Assembly (NCBI RefSeq): GCF_021389955.1
Contig: NZ_CP089980.1
Coordinates: forward strand, 1,239,501-1,303,500
Direction of reading: 5' to 3'
Length of the DNA: 64,000 nucleotides
Origin: Fulvivirga maritima
GTDB lineage: Bacteria; Bacteroidota; Bacteroidia; Cytophagales; Cyclobacteriaceae
Shown: one piece after another, positions 9,746 through 18,898 of the stretch
Layout of the letters: each line of letters begins with the position of its first letter
Position numbering within the stretch: position 1 is the first letter of the stretch
Translations under genes and position numbers: made by a program
The notes under the pieces: model-generated
Seen by the model: only the letters and a program-made list of their open reading frames with translations
What the model was told of the DNA's origin: nothing
Database searches by the model: none

Positions 9746-9773
9746 AAAAGGCCGCATTTATGTGGCCTTTTTT
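9746..9773 (+). terminator. Terminator of recQ
   Basis: The stem aaaaggcc (9746-9753) pairs with ggcctttt (9764-9771) and can extend by gca/tgt pairing. It is followed by a T run, 19 bases after the recQ stop. Confidence 0.85.
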
Positions 9774-9825
9774 GTTTTTCAGGACATTTAGGTTTTAAAG
9801 GTTACTATTGCCCTGAATAATTTCA

Positions 9826-9833
9826 TAATTTTG
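9826..9833 (+). promoter_or_regulatory. purD promoter -7 box
   Basis: TAATTTTG matches TAnnTTTG and lies 21 bases before ATG 9855. A TTG lies at 9808-9810 (15-nt spacer, shorter than ideal). The box overlaps the alternative TTG start at 9831, which argues for ATG 9855 as the true start. Confidence 0.55.
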
Positions 9834-9854
9834 CTTCAATTTAAACCTGTAAAT

Positions 9855-11144
9855 ATGAACGTACTAATTCTTGGTAGCGGAGGGCGTGAATACACCCTGG
9901 CATGGAAAGTTTCTCAAAGTGTAGACTGTGACACTGTATTTGTAGCCCCTGGCAACGCAGGTACTTTACAGTTTGCTAATAATGTAGATATAGATGTAAA
10001 TGATTTTGATGCTATTGGCCAATTTGTTTTAGCCAATAACATAGAGCTTGTAATAGTAGGCCCAGAAGATCCTTTAGTTAAGGGCATAAGAAATTACTTC
10101 GAAGCCAATGATGCGCTTAAAAGCATTGGCTTTATAGGACCAGATGCTGCAGGCGCTCAGTTGGAGGGTAGTAAAGATTTTTCCAAAACCTTTATGGAAA
10201 ACAACAATATCCCTACTGCTAAATCAAAAACCTTTACCATTGATACTTTAGAGGAAGGCCTGTCTTACCTGGAAAACTGTGATTTCCCCATTGTACTCAA
10301 AGCCGATGGATTAGCCGCAGGAAAAGGAGTACTCATTTGCCAAAGCTTGCAAGAAGCTCAGGAGTCATTAAAAACTATGCTGCAAGAAAAGCAATTTGGT
10401 GCTGCTAGCGAAAAAGTACTTATAGAGCAGTTTCTTGATGGCATTGAACTATCAGTATTTGTGCTTACAGACGGAGAAAATTATGTTTTACTGCCAGAAG
10501 CAAAAGACTATAAACGCATTGGTGAAAAAGATACAGGTTTAAACACCGGCGGTATGGGAGCAGTATCTCCTGTAAGTTTTGCAGATGAAAGCTTCTTAGA
10601 AAAAGTAAAAGAAAAAGTAATAGCTCCTACCCTAAGCGGCCTTAAAAAGGAATCTATAGATTATAAAGGATTTATTTTCATAGGCCTTATGAAGGTAAAT
10701 GACGAGCCTTATGTAATTGAATATAATGTACGTATGGGAGACCCTGAAACACAAGTGGTATTCCCTCGCATTAAAAGTGATGTACTCGATCTTTTTACAG
10801 CTGCAGCAGAAGGCAACCTAAACCACTACAAACTGGAGGTTGACCCTAACTATGCCACTACAGTGGTTTTAGTAGCAGGAGGATACCCCGGCAGCTATGA
10901 AAAAGGCATTGAGATTAAAGGACTAGCTGATGTTCCTGATGCATTAGTTATACATGCGGGCACTAAACAAGACGGTTACAAAGTTCTAACTAATGGAGGT
11001 AGAGTAATGGCAGTAACTGGTCAGGGCAAAACCTTAGAAGATGCTTTAGATGAATCATATACAACCATCAAGCATATCACTTGGAAAGATATGTACTATA
11101 GAAAAGACATCGGAAAAGATATTTTAGCCCTTCGAATAGATTAG
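9855..11144 (+). CDS. purD: Phosphoribosylamine--glycine ligase (GAR synthetase)
   Basis: This is the second enzyme of purine synthesis: phosphoribosylamine + glycine + ATP gives GAR. It has 429 residues, the usual length, with an N-terminal preATP-grasp domain starting NVLILGSGGRE and an ATP-grasp domain with VLKADGLAAGKGV and the metal-binding EYNVRMGDPETQ near residue 290. The C-terminal domain begins around residue 330. The start is ATG 9855; a TTG at 9831 lies inside the promoter box. One oddity: the GGREH motif is GGREY here. It is followed 52 bp later by ricT on the same strand, possibly with a weak promoter between. Confidence 0.95.
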   Translation: MNVLILGSGGREYTLAWKVSQSVDCDTVFVAPGNAGTLQFANNVDIDVNDFDAIGQFVLANNIELVIVGPEDPLVKGIRNYFEANDALKSIGFIGPDAAGAQLEGSKDFSKTFMENNNIPTAKSKTFTIDTLEEGLSYLENCDFPIVLKADGLAAGKGVLICQSLQEAQESLKTMLQEKQFGAASEKVLIEQFLDGIELSVFVLTDGENYVLLPEAKDYKRIGEKDTGLNTGGMGAVSPVSFADESFLEKVKEKVIAPTLSGLKKESIDYKGFIFIGLMKVNDEPYVIEYNVRMGDPETQVVFPRIKSDVLDLFTAAAEGNLNHYKLEVDPNYATTVVLVAGGYPGSYEKGIEIKGLADVPDALVIHAGTKQDGYKVLTNGGRVMAVTGQGKTLEDALDESYTTIKHITWKDMYYRKDIGKDILALRID

Positions 11145-11196
11145 TATGCTATATTCTTTATCTTTAGTGTGCACAAAAGAATATAAAAAGTAAGCT

Positions 11197-12348
11197 ATGG
11201 CGGGATGTAGTTCTTGTGGAACCAGCGGAAAAGCAGCAGGATGTAACAATAACGGAGGCTGCCAAACCGGAGGTTGCAATAAAATGAACGTATTTGACTG
11301 GCTATCTAACATGGATTTGCCAGTAGTAGATAAATTTGATATAGTAGAAGTAAGGTTTAAAGGCGGAAGAAAAGATTTTTTCCAAAATGCCGAAAACCTG
11401 GAACTTCACACTGGTGATGCTGTGGTAGTAGACGTACCTAATGGTCACCATCTGGGATATGTATCACTGCAAGGCGAGCTGGTTCGCCTGCAGATGCAAA
11501 AAAAGAAAGTAGCCCAGGATGAAATCAGGAAGATATACAGACTGGCTCATCAAAAAGATCTGGAGAAATACGAAGATGTACAAAAGAGGGAAATGCCTAC
11601 GCTCTACCGCACCAGGCAGATTATACATGACCTCAAGCTAGAGATGAAGCTCTCTGACATCGAGTATCAGGCTGATAATAGCAAGGCCACCTTTTACTAC
11701 TCTGCAGATGATAGAGTAGACTTTAGGGAGCTGATAAAAATATTAGCTGGTGAGTTTAAGATCAGGGTAGAGATGCGCCAGATCAGCCTAAGACAGGAAG
11801 CCGGAAGGCTTGGAGGTATCGGCTCTTGCGGAAGAGAGCTATGCTGCTCTACCTGGCTGAGCGATTTCAAGAGTGTTTCTACCAGTGCGGCCAGGTATCA
11901 GAACCTGTCATTAAACCCCAGTAAACTTTCTGGTCAGTGTGGTCGATTAAAGTGCTGCCTCAATTATGAGCTAGACACTTACATGGACGCTCTAAAAGAT
12001 ATTCCTGAGTTAGAAAAACCCCTTTTAACTGAAAAAGGCGTAGCTAAACTGCAAAAAACGGACATCTTCAGAAAAATCATGTGGTTTGGCTATGACGATG
12101 AAAACACTTGGCACCCTATTGACGTTGAGAGAGTTAATGAGATAGTAACGCTCAATAGCAAAGGTAAAAAGCCTGCCTCTTTGCTCGAAGACGATGTTCC
12201 TGGTCAGGGCGAATTCAACAGCCTCAATAGTGACCTGGAAAAAATGGACAAAAAGTTCAATCAAAAAGCTGGCAACAACAAGAGAAAGAAAAGAAACAAA
12301 AACAAAAGAAGGAAAGGCCGCAAGCCTAGCAACAACACTAATAAATGA
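11197..12348 (+). CDS. ricT: PSP1-domain regulatory iron-sulfur protein RicT
   Basis: The 383-residue protein is a RicT/YaaT homologue. The Cys-rich N-terminus (CSSCG, then GCNNNGGC and GGCN) is typical of Bacteroidota members. The core PSP1 domain contains two strongly conserved cysteine blocks, GSCGRELCCSTWL near residue 210 and SGQCGRLKCCLNYE near residue 245. The tail (residues 350-383) is Lys/Arg-rich and probably binds nucleic acid. In Bacillus, RicT acts with RicA/RicF on RNA processing and carries an Fe-S cluster; the role in Bacteroidota is unproven. It overlaps gldH by 4 bp (ATGA), so translational coupling is likely. Confidence 0.88.
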   Translation: MAGCSSCGTSGKAAGCNNNGGCQTGGCNKMNVFDWLSNMDLPVVDKFDIVEVRFKGGRKDFFQNAENLELHTGDAVVVDVPNGHHLGYVSLQGELVRLQMQKKKVAQDEIRKIYRLAHQKDLEKYEDVQKREMPTLYRTRQIIHDLKLEMKLSDIEYQADNSKATFYYSADDRVDFRELIKILAGEFKIRVEMRQISLRQEAGRLGGIGSCGRELCCSTWLSDFKSVSTSAARYQNLSLNPSKLSGQCGRLKCCLNYELDTYMDALKDIPELEKPLLTEKGVAKLQKTDIFRKIMWFGYDDENTWHPIDVERVNEIVTLNSKGKKPASLLEDDVPGQGEFNSLNSDLEKMDKKFNQKAGNNKRKKRNKNKRRKGRKPSNNTNK

Positions 12349-12839
12349 CACGAATTGCATTTATCATTATAATTGCTTTTTTAGGAGCATTAGCAGCCTG
12401 TGATGAGAACAGGATTTACGAGAAAAATAAAACTTTTGAAAATAAGGAATGGTTAGCTGATTCAACTCAGGCTTTTGACTTTAAAATCAAAGACACTACA
12501 CTGACCTATAATTTATATTACAATATTAGAAATACTATTTCTTACCCTTTTCAAAACATTTATGTGCAGTATACTCTTAAAGATAGCACTGATAAGGAAT
12601 TAGATTCTCAACTGATCAATAATGATCTGTTTGACCCAAAAACCGGAAAACCATACGGCGACGGCCTGGGTGATGTTTTCGACCATCAGTTTCCTATCCT
12701 TAAAAATTATAGTTTTGACCAAGCAGGTAAATATACTATCACCTTGCAGCAGTTTATGAGAAGAGACACACTGCCTGATATTATTGCTACCGGAATCAGA
12801 TTAGAAAAAGTAACAGAGGATAATATAGCAGAACAATGA
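12345..12839 (+). CDS. gldH: Gliding motility lipoprotein GldH
   Basis: This is a 164-residue lipoprotein with a hydrophobic signal (residues 4-17) and the lipobox ALAAC, Cys at about residue 19, followed by DENRIYEKN. That mature start and the ENKEW...DSTQAFDFKI stretch are characteristic of GldH, a protein required for gliding motility in Flavobacterium; its exact mechanical role is not known. The gene sits between ricT and trkA with ATGA overlaps at both ends, so the three form one translational cluster. Its presence, with the T9SS sorting domains elsewhere in the window, suggests gliding and T9SS capacity. Confidence 0.85.
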   Translation: MTRIAFIIIIAFLGALAACDENRIYEKNKTFENKEWLADSTQAFDFKIKDTTLTYNLYYNIRNTISYPFQNIYVQYTLKDSTDKELDSQLINNDLFDPKTGKPYGDGLGDVFDHQFPILKNYSFDQAGKYTITLQQFMRRDTLPDIIATGIRLEKVTEDNIAEQ

Positions 12840-14176
12840 GAATAATTATTGCCGGTGCCGGTGATGTAGGTTTCCACCTTGCCAAACTCCTGGCCTATGA
12901 AGAACAAGACATTATTCTCATAGACATGGACGGAGCCAGGCTAAGACAAGCCTCCAGCAACCTCGATGTAGGCACCATAAAAGGCAGTAGCACCTCATAT
13001 TCTGTTTTGGAAGAAGCCGATGTAGCTAACGCAGATTTGCTTATAGCTGTAACCTCTTCTGAAGAAACCAATATTACCACCACCATTATTGGCAAGCACC
13101 TCGGAGCTAAAAAAACTATAGCCAGAATTCAAAATGTAGAATACCTACTCAATAAAGAGAAGCTAAACCTACAGGATCTGGGTATAGATGAAATCATCTC
13201 TCCCGAATCTCTGGCAGCAAAGGAAATAAAAAGGCTTCTCAAGGAAATTGCGCTTACTGACACTTTTGATTTCGATGAAGGCCGCCTCTCATTAGTAGGA
13301 GTAACTGTAGACGAAAACAGCAAACTCAAAAACAAAACACTAATAGAAGCTGCTCATCTCAACCCGAATCAAAACTTTGTTACCGTAGCTATTCTTAGAG
13401 ACAGCCAAACTATAATCCCTCATGGAGATAATAAATTTATAGAGGGCGATCATGCCTATTTTATAGCTCAGCCAAACGGCATAAATACTGTTTTAGAGCT
13501 ATCAGGCAAAAGAAAGCAAGAGATAAAAAACATTATGATACTGGGAGGCAGCAAAGTAGGATTTCATGCTGCCAAAAGGCTTAGTCGTAAGTTTAATGTA
13601 AAACTCATTGAGCGTGACCGCGAAAAATGTCATGAACTGGCCGATCAGCTTAAAGACGTAATGGTTATCTGTGGAGATGGTAGAGATGTAGACCTGCTCC
13701 AAGAAGAAGCCATTGAAGAAATGGATGCCTTCATAGCCGTAACAGGCAACTCAGAAACCAATATCATTTCCTGTCTTGTAGCGAAAAATAATAATGTTAA
13801 AAAAACCATTTCGTTGGTAGAAAACATTGATTATATCCACCTATCTCAAAATATAGGGGTAGATACCATGATCAATAAAAAACTGATAGCTGCCAACTTC
13901 ATTTTCAGGTATATCAGAAAAGGAGACGTTATATCACTCACCAGTATTCACGGGGTGGATGCAGAAATCCTTGAATTTATAGTAAAAGCTGGCTCTAAAA
14001 TCACAACCAGAGAGATTAAAGAGCTCGATTTCCCTAAAGGGGCTATAATAGGAGGAGTAGTGAGAAATGGAGTGGGTTATACTACCATGGGAGATTTCCA
14101 GTTTAGACCCAAAGACAGAGCCGTAGTACTATGCCGGCCAGAATGCATTCATGTAGTTGAGGAATTTTTCAAATAA
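12836..14176 (+). CDS. trkA: Trk system potassium transporter subunit TrkA
   Basis: This is the cytoplasmic NAD(H)/ATP-binding regulatory subunit of the Trk potassium uptake system. Its 446 residues form two RCK halves. The first begins with the Rossmann motif GAGDVGFHLA (from residue 6), with the acidic strand end ILIDMD. The second begins ILGGSKVGFHAAKRL near residue 235, with IERDREKC. Each is followed by an RCK_C domain. The start overlaps the gldH stop by 4 bp. The partner trkH is 483 bp downstream, separated by a relic of another trkH-like gene. Confidence 0.95.
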   Translation: MRIIIAGAGDVGFHLAKLLAYEEQDIILIDMDGARLRQASSNLDVGTIKGSSTSYSVLEEADVANADLLIAVTSSEETNITTTIIGKHLGAKKTIARIQNVEYLLNKEKLNLQDLGIDEIISPESLAAKEIKRLLKEIALTDTFDFDEGRLSLVGVTVDENSKLKNKTLIEAAHLNPNQNFVTVAILRDSQTIIPHGDNKFIEGDHAYFIAQPNGINTVLELSGKRKQEIKNIMILGGSKVGFHAAKRLSRKFNVKLIERDREKCHELADQLKDVMVICGDGRDVDLLQEEAIEEMDAFIAVTGNSETNIISCLVAKNNNVKKTISLVENIDYIHLSQNIGVDTMINKKLIAANFIFRYIRKGDVISLTSIHGVDAEILEFIVKAGSKITTREIKELDFPKGAIIGGVVRNGVGYTTMGDFQFRPKDRAVVLCRPECIHVVEEFFK

Positions 14177-14365
14177 AAGCCCTCAGCTGCTTTCATGAAC
14201 TCACTAAACCACAAATTCACACCTCCTCTTCTCGGCACGCTCCCCTCACTCAGAAGCACATTAGCATTACCGATCTTTTCTGCCGCATCTGTCGCCCCTA
14301 CCTCTGCAATAATCTTTATCAGTGAAGATGATGAGTTTATAAATAAAGAAATTTCTTGTAACATT
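14177..14365. other. Non-coding or decayed DNA after trkA
   Basis: This is the first part of the 483-bp gap between trkA and trkH. It is open on both strands (plus frame from 14195, minus frame 14364-14149), but neither translation resembles a family I know, and the minus frame overlaps the end of trkA. With the trkH-like relic that follows, it is most simply leftover sequence from a rearrangement. Confidence 0.4.
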
Positions 14366-14563
14366 CGGCGGCTTCTTATCCTTTACCTTTCAGTGTTTGT
14401 TGTTAACGCATTAGGCCTCTCTTTATCAGATAGAGATATTGCCGTTATACATCAGTCAAATATTGATACCAGACTTGGTGATCTCGGTCCTGTTAATAAT
14501 TTTGCAGGCTTAATTGAATTCAGCAAACCTTCGATATTAGAAAAATTGCTCGGAGTCCTTTAA
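14366..14563 (+). pseudogene. Relic of a trkH-like gene (C-terminal fragment)
   Basis: The frame that ends at 14563 encodes a stretch aligning to the end of TrkH. LLILYLSVFVVNALGLSLS matches a TrkH membrane helix. SNIDTRLGDLGPVNNFAGL aligns without gaps to GNIGPGLGAVGPVNNFHEI of the intact trkH downstream: LG and GPVNNF are kept, while the filter GNIGPG has become SNIDTR. The normal C-terminal helix ending LLGRLE is replaced by a short unrelated end. Upstream, no TrkH N-terminus can be found. This looks like a decayed second trkH left of the functional copy. The comparison was made by eye. Confidence 0.55.
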
Positions 14564-14595
14564 AACCATTTACTTAATTAGCCTGGAAACCGTCT

Positions 14596-14603
14596 TATTT
14601 TTG
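14596..14603 (+). promoter_or_regulatory. Putative trkH promoter -7 box
   Basis: TATTTTTG matches TAnnTTTG, 56 bases before the trkH ATG. It suggests trkH has its own promoter downstream of the relic instead of relying on the trkA transcript. No convincing -33 TTG is seen. Confidence 0.4.
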
Positions 14604-14659
14604 AAGAAGCTAACCTCCAGTAAATAAAATATATTATATTAACAACGAAAGACATTTAG

Positions 14660-16114
14660 ATGCGGTTTAATTTTAAATTAATACTAAATATACTCGGAAT
14701 ACTATTGATTTTCAATGGCATTTTCATGCTTCTATGTCTTCCTTTTTCTCTCTACTACCGAGAAACATGGTGGCACCTGGCCGCATCTGGTGGCATCACA
14801 GCCCTGGCAGGTGGCATTATTACAGCCTCCACCAGAAAGAATGCTAACAAAGAATTAAAGAAAAAAGATGGCTATCTCATTGTAACCATGGGCTGGCTTA
14901 TCATGTCCTTTTTCGGCACCATCCCTTACCTACTTTCAGGTTCCATTCCAGACCTGACTAATGCCTTTTTTGAAACCATATCAGGCTATACCACTACAGG
15001 GGCATCTATCATTAATAACATAGAAGGTGTACCAAAAGGCATATTATTTTGGAGAAGCCTTACCCAATGGATTGGCGGTATGGGAATAATAGTACTAGCA
15101 GTAGCTATACTACCGATATTAGGTATTGGAGGAATGCAGCTCTTCGTAGCGGAAGCTCCTGGCATTTCACCAGACAAAATGAAGCCGCGAATAAAAGAAG
15201 TAGCCAAAAGACTATGGTTTATGTACCTAGGCCTTACCGTGGCCGAAACCATTTTATTAATGTTTGGTGGCATGACTTTTTTCGATGCTATCAACCATTC
15301 GCTCACCACCATGGCTACCGGTGGCTTTTCTACTAAAAATGCCAGTGTAGCCTACTATGAATCTGCATATATTCAGTATGTAATTATTGTATTCATGTTC
15401 CTGGCAGGTACTAACTTTACTATCACCTACTTTGGCCTTAAAGGAAAATTCAGAAAAGCCTGGGATAATGAGGAGTTTAGAAATTATTTCTTCATAACCC
15501 TGATCCTTTCCATTTGCATTTCCTTCTTTGTATTTTCTTCCAAATGGGAAAGCTTCGAAAAGTCGTTCAGAGATTCTCTATTTCAAGTAGTGAGCGTTAT
15601 CACTACCACAGGCTTTGTTACCGCAGACTACACCGCCTGGGCTCCATTCTTAACTATAATCTTTTTCTTACTTATGTTCATGGGAGCTTCCGCCGGTTCT
15701 ACCGCAGGAGGCATTAAAGTAGTACGCCATACATTACTATTCAAAAACTCATTCCTGGAAATGAAGCGGCAACTACACCCATCAGCTATTATTCCTGTAC
15801 GCCTAAACGGCATAGCAGTAAGCCGAGACATCACCTATAATGTGCTAGCCTTTATCATGATTTACCTTCTGGTATATGGAGTAGGTGTATTTTTATTATC
15901 GTTTACCGGAGAAGAATTTGATACTGCACTGGGTGCCGTAGCCACCTGCTTAGGCAATATTGGCCCTGGACTAGGCGCCGTAGGACCAGTAAATAACTTT
16001 CATGAAATAACAGGCTTCGGAAAATGGCTACTCTCCTTCCTTATGCTCCTAGGCCGACTAGAGCTATTTACCGTTTTAATGTTGTTCAACAGAAATTTCT
16101 GGCAGAAGATTTAA
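14660..16114 (+). CDS. trkH: Trk/Ktr-type potassium uptake protein TrkH
   Basis: This is the pore-forming membrane subunit of potassium uptake; it has 484 residues and about 10-12 hydrophobic segments. Filter-like loops of the MPM repeats are visible: ETISGYTTTGASI near residue 110, TTMATGGFSTKN near 217, SVITTTGFVTAD near 312, and CLGNIGPGLGAVGP near 430. The C-terminus LMLLGRLELFTVLMLF is characteristic. TrkA upstream is the expected regulatory partner. The start at 14660 gives a normal length. No obvious strong terminator follows; a weak stem (ctcatc/gatgag) occurs near 16130. Confidence 0.93.
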   Translation: MRFNFKLILNILGILLIFNGIFMLLCLPFSLYYRETWWHLAASGGITALAGGIITASTRKNANKELKKKDGYLIVTMGWLIMSFFGTIPYLLSGSIPDLTNAFFETISGYTTTGASIINNIEGVPKGILFWRSLTQWIGGMGIIVLAVAILPILGIGGMQLFVAEAPGISPDKMKPRIKEVAKRLWFMYLGLTVAETILLMFGGMTFFDAINHSLTTMATGGFSTKNASVAYYESAYIQYVIIVFMFLAGTNFTITYFGLKGKFRKAWDNEEFRNYFFITLILSICISFFVFSSKWESFEKSFRDSLFQVVSVITTTGFVTADYTAWAPFLTIIFFLLMFMGASAGSTAGGIKVVRHTLLFKNSFLEMKRQLHPSAIIPVRLNGIAVSRDITYNVLAFIMIYLLVYGVGVFLLSFTGEEFDTALGAVATCLGNIGPGLGAVGPVNNFHEITGFGKWLLSFLMLLGRLELFTVLMLFNRNFWQKI

Positions 16115-16342
16115 GCAAGCCATGAATGCTCATCTTTTCAGATGAGTTAAAAGTACATTTTATATTTTCAGGGTAGTTATGAATTAACGAGTATTTCGGC
16201 TTATCTGAGATTCCCATTGAGATAATCTTCAGAAATAAAATGAAGTGTCTGAAATTTGATTGAGAAAATTATTTCCTTCAGCACACTTTAATATCTAGAA
16301 TTTCAGCTAATCCCTTCAACCATCTCTAAAATATAAAGCATA

Positions 16343-16376
16343 AAAAAAGCCGATTATTTTTCAATAACCGGCTTTT
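16343..16376 (-). terminator. Terminator of the initiator tRNA gene
   Basis: Arms agccgattatt (16348-16358) and aataaccggct (16363-16373) pair with one wobble. Read on the minus strand the hairpin ends in a T7 run, 7 bases past the tRNA 3' end. T residues on the other side may also stop trkH transcripts. Confidence 0.8.
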
Positions 16377-16383
16377 CACTTAG

Positions 16384-16456
<73 letters not shown>

Positions 16457-16657
16457 ATGTATCGTTAATATTAAAATATATCGCTTTTTGTATGTTAAAA
16501 ACTTATCTTTTTAAGTTTCTTACCCCTCTCTTTCTTAAAAGGAATACAAATGTAGTGTTCTGATTTTACAAAGTCAAGAGGTGGCGTAAAAAAAATTCAT
16601 TTATTTTAAAATTCTCTTCCTGAAGATAACTAAAAGAAGCATTTTGAATTAAAAGAC

Positions 16658-16665
16658 TACCTTTG
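16658..16665 (+). promoter_or_regulatory. era promoter -7 box
   Basis: TACCTTTG matches TAnnTTTG, 15 bases before ATG 16681. It overlaps the alternative in-frame TTG at 16663, supporting the ATG as start. Confidence 0.55.
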
Positions 16666-16680
16666 CAAAAAATTAGAAGC

Positions 16681-17565
16681 ATGACTGAAAAATCTCATAA
16701 AGCTGGTTTCGTCAGTATAATAGGAAAACCTAATGTAGGTAAGTCCACTCTTATGAATCAGATGGTAGGAGAAAGATTATCTATTATTACCTCTAAGGCA
16801 CAAACTACCCGCCATAGAATAATGGGTATAATCAGTGGTGAGGACTTTCAGGTCATTTATTCTGATACTCCTGGCATTATAAAACCTGAGTATGAATTAC
16901 ACAACTCCATGATGAAGTTTGTCTATTCTTCTCTGGAAGATGCCGATGTGGTGCTATTTGTTACTGACATTTATGAAAAATTTGATGAGCAGCTGGAAGA
17001 ACAATTAAAAAAGATCAATCAGCCTTTAATATTTATTCTTAATAAAATAGATCAGGCAAAAGGTACGCAGGCCAATGACAAGCTAGATTACTGGAAAGAA
17101 AATATAAAGGCAGATGCCTATCTGGCCGTATCAGCTTTGGAAGGCTTAAATGTAGATACTATTTTTAACACTATTGTAGAGCTACTGCCTGAGCACCCGG
17201 CCTATTTCCCAAAAGATGAGCTTACTGATAAGCCGGAAAAGTTTTTTGTGGAAGAAATAATCAGAGAGAAAATATTTCTGAACTACAAAAAGGAGGTGCC
17301 TTACAGTACTGAAGTGGTGGTTACTGAATTTAAAGAAGATGAAACCATTATTAGAATAAGGGCTGAGATATATGTGGAGAGAAAAAGCCAAAAAGGCATT
17401 ATAATAGGTAAAGGTGGCGAAGCATTAAAAAAAGTGGGGATAGCCTCCAGAACAGAACTAGAACAATTTTTCGGTAAACAAATTCACCTTGAAACCTTTG
17501 TTAAGGTAGCAGAGAACTGGCGAAAAAAAGAGATTAGCCTTAAGAGGTTTGGGTATCGATCTTAA
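16681..17565 (+). CDS. era: GTPase Era
   Basis: This is the ribosome-assembly GTPase that binds the 3' end of 16S rRNA. It has 294 residues: G1 GKPNVGKS at 15-22, switch region TTRHRIMGI, G3 DTPG, G4 NKID, and G5 SALEG. The C-terminal type II KH domain contains RKSQKGIIIGKGGEALK, the RNA-binding GxxG loop, near residue 240. I start it at ATG 16681, since the TTG at 16663 falls in the -7 promoter box. der follows after 22 bp, giving an era-der unit of two ribosome-assembly GTPases under one promoter. Confidence 0.95.
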   Translation: MTEKSHKAGFVSIIGKPNVGKSTLMNQMVGERLSIITSKAQTTRHRIMGIISGEDFQVIYSDTPGIIKPEYELHNSMMKFVYSSLEDADVVLFVTDIYEKFDEQLEEQLKKINQPLIFILNKIDQAKGTQANDKLDYWKENIKADAYLAVSALEGLNVDTIFNTIVELLPEHPAYFPKDELTDKPEKFFVEEIIREKIFLNYKKEVPYSTEVVVTEFKEDETIIRIRAEIYVERKSQKGIIIGKGGEALKKVGIASRTELEQFFGKQIHLETFVKVAENWRKKEISLKRFGYRS

Positions 17566-17587
17566 TTTCCTTTAGAAAAAATTAAAC

Positions 17588-18892
17588 ATGGCAAATATAT
17601 TAGCAATTGTAGGCAGACCAAACGTTGGTAAATCAACGCTTTTCAACAGGCTTATTGAAAAGAAAAAGGCCATTATGGATGATGAAAGCGGAGTGACCCG
17701 TGACCGTCATTATGGCTATGCCGAATGGACTGGCAAGCACTTCACTGTAATAGATACCGGAGGGTATGTTACAGGCTCAGAAGATAAATTTGAGTCTCAA
17801 ATAAGAACTCAGGTAGAACTAGCCCTTGACGAAGCCACCGTAATTTTATTTATGGTAGACAGTTACATGGGACTCACTGATCTGGATAAGGATTTTGCCA
17901 ATGTTTTACGATCATCATCTAAGCCTATTTATTTGGTAGCCAATAAGGCAGATACTACTGAACGTATTCATATGGCTAACGAATTCTATGCTTTAGGCAT
18001 GGGAGAAGTTATTCCTATTTCTTCTGCTAGTGGATCAGGTACGGGTGAGTTACTAGATGTAATAGTAGAGCATTTTGACGAGGGAGATGAAGATCCCGAC
18101 GAAGGAGTGCCCAAACTAGCCATATTAGGTAGACCAAACGTAGGTAAATCTTCTTTCCTTAATTCACTGTTAGGGGTAGATCGCACTATAGTTACTGATG
18201 AAGCCGGCACTACCAGAGATGCTATCAATACCCGCTACACCATGTATGGTAAAGATTTTATTCTTACTGATACGGCGGGGATAAGGAAAAAATCTAAAGT
18301 AAAGGAAGATATTGAGTTTTACTCAGTACTTAGATCTATCCAAGCACTGCAAGATAGTGATGTGTGTATCATTTTAGTAGATGCTGAAAGAGGCTTAGAA
18401 GCTCAGGATATGAGTATAATCTCTTTGGCCATTAAGTATAATAAAGGTATTATGATAATGGTCAATAAATGGGACTTAATAGAAAAAGACACTAAAACAG
18501 CTGATGTTTATAAAAAGAGCATTCAGCAAAAGTTAGGTCAATTAGATTTTATTCCGATTATTTTTACTTCGGTAACTAAGAAGCAAAGAATTTTTCAGGC
18601 AATAGAAAAAGCCATAGAAGTATATGATAACAAAACGGCAAAAATCTCTACTTCTGAGCTTAATGACACCCTACTTCCAGAGATAGAAAGATACCCTCCA
18701 CCAGCTTTAAAAGGTAAATATATCAAAATTAAGTACGTTACACAGCTTCCTAGTCAAGTTCCTACCTTCGCTTTTTTCTGTAACCTTCCACAGTACATAA
18801 AAGCGCCATACGAGCGTTTTTTGGAGAATAAAATCAGAAAAAGCTTCGGTTTAGAAGGTGTACCAATCAGGTTATTTTTTAGAAAAAAATAA
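17588..18892 (+). CDS. der: GTPase Der (EngA)
   Basis: This is the double GTPase for 50S ribosome maturation, 434 residues. The first G domain has GRPNVGKS at 9-16, DTGG as G3 and NKAD as G4. The second has GRPNVGKS at 181-188, DTAG and NKWD. The C-terminal KH-like domain (about 350-434) contains YPPPALKGKYIKIKYVTQ and ends in basic residues. All key nucleotide-binding motifs are intact. It is directly downstream of era. There is no hairpin right after the stop; the next gene has its own promoter. Confidence 0.95.
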   Translation: MANILAIVGRPNVGKSTLFNRLIEKKKAIMDDESGVTRDRHYGYAEWTGKHFTVIDTGGYVTGSEDKFESQIRTQVELALDEATVILFMVDSYMGLTDLDKDFANVLRSSSKPIYLVANKADTTERIHMANEFYALGMGEVIPISSASGSGTGELLDVIVEHFDEGDEDPDEGVPKLAILGRPNVGKSSFLNSLLGVDRTIVTDEAGTTRDAINTRYTMYGKDFILTDTAGIRKKSKVKEDIEFYSVLRSIQALQDSDVCIILVDAERGLEAQDMSIISLAIKYNKGIMIMVNKWDLIEKDTKTADVYKKSIQQKLGQLDFIPIIFTSVTKKQRIFQAIEKAIEVYDNKTAKISTSELNDTLLPEIERYPPPALKGKYIKIKYVTQLPSQVPTFAFFCNLPQYIKAPYERFLENKIRKSFGLEGVPIRLFFRKK

Positions 18893-18898
18893 CTTCTA

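Noticed and set aside
14195-14563. A 122-residue plus-strand frame between trkA and trkH as an intact gene
   Set aside because: Only its second half resembles a protein (TrkH end), the filter is mutated and the first half matches nothing; treated as a relic.
14986-15312. Minus-strand open frame inside trkH
   Set aside because: Antisense to conserved TrkH filter loops; no independent evidence.
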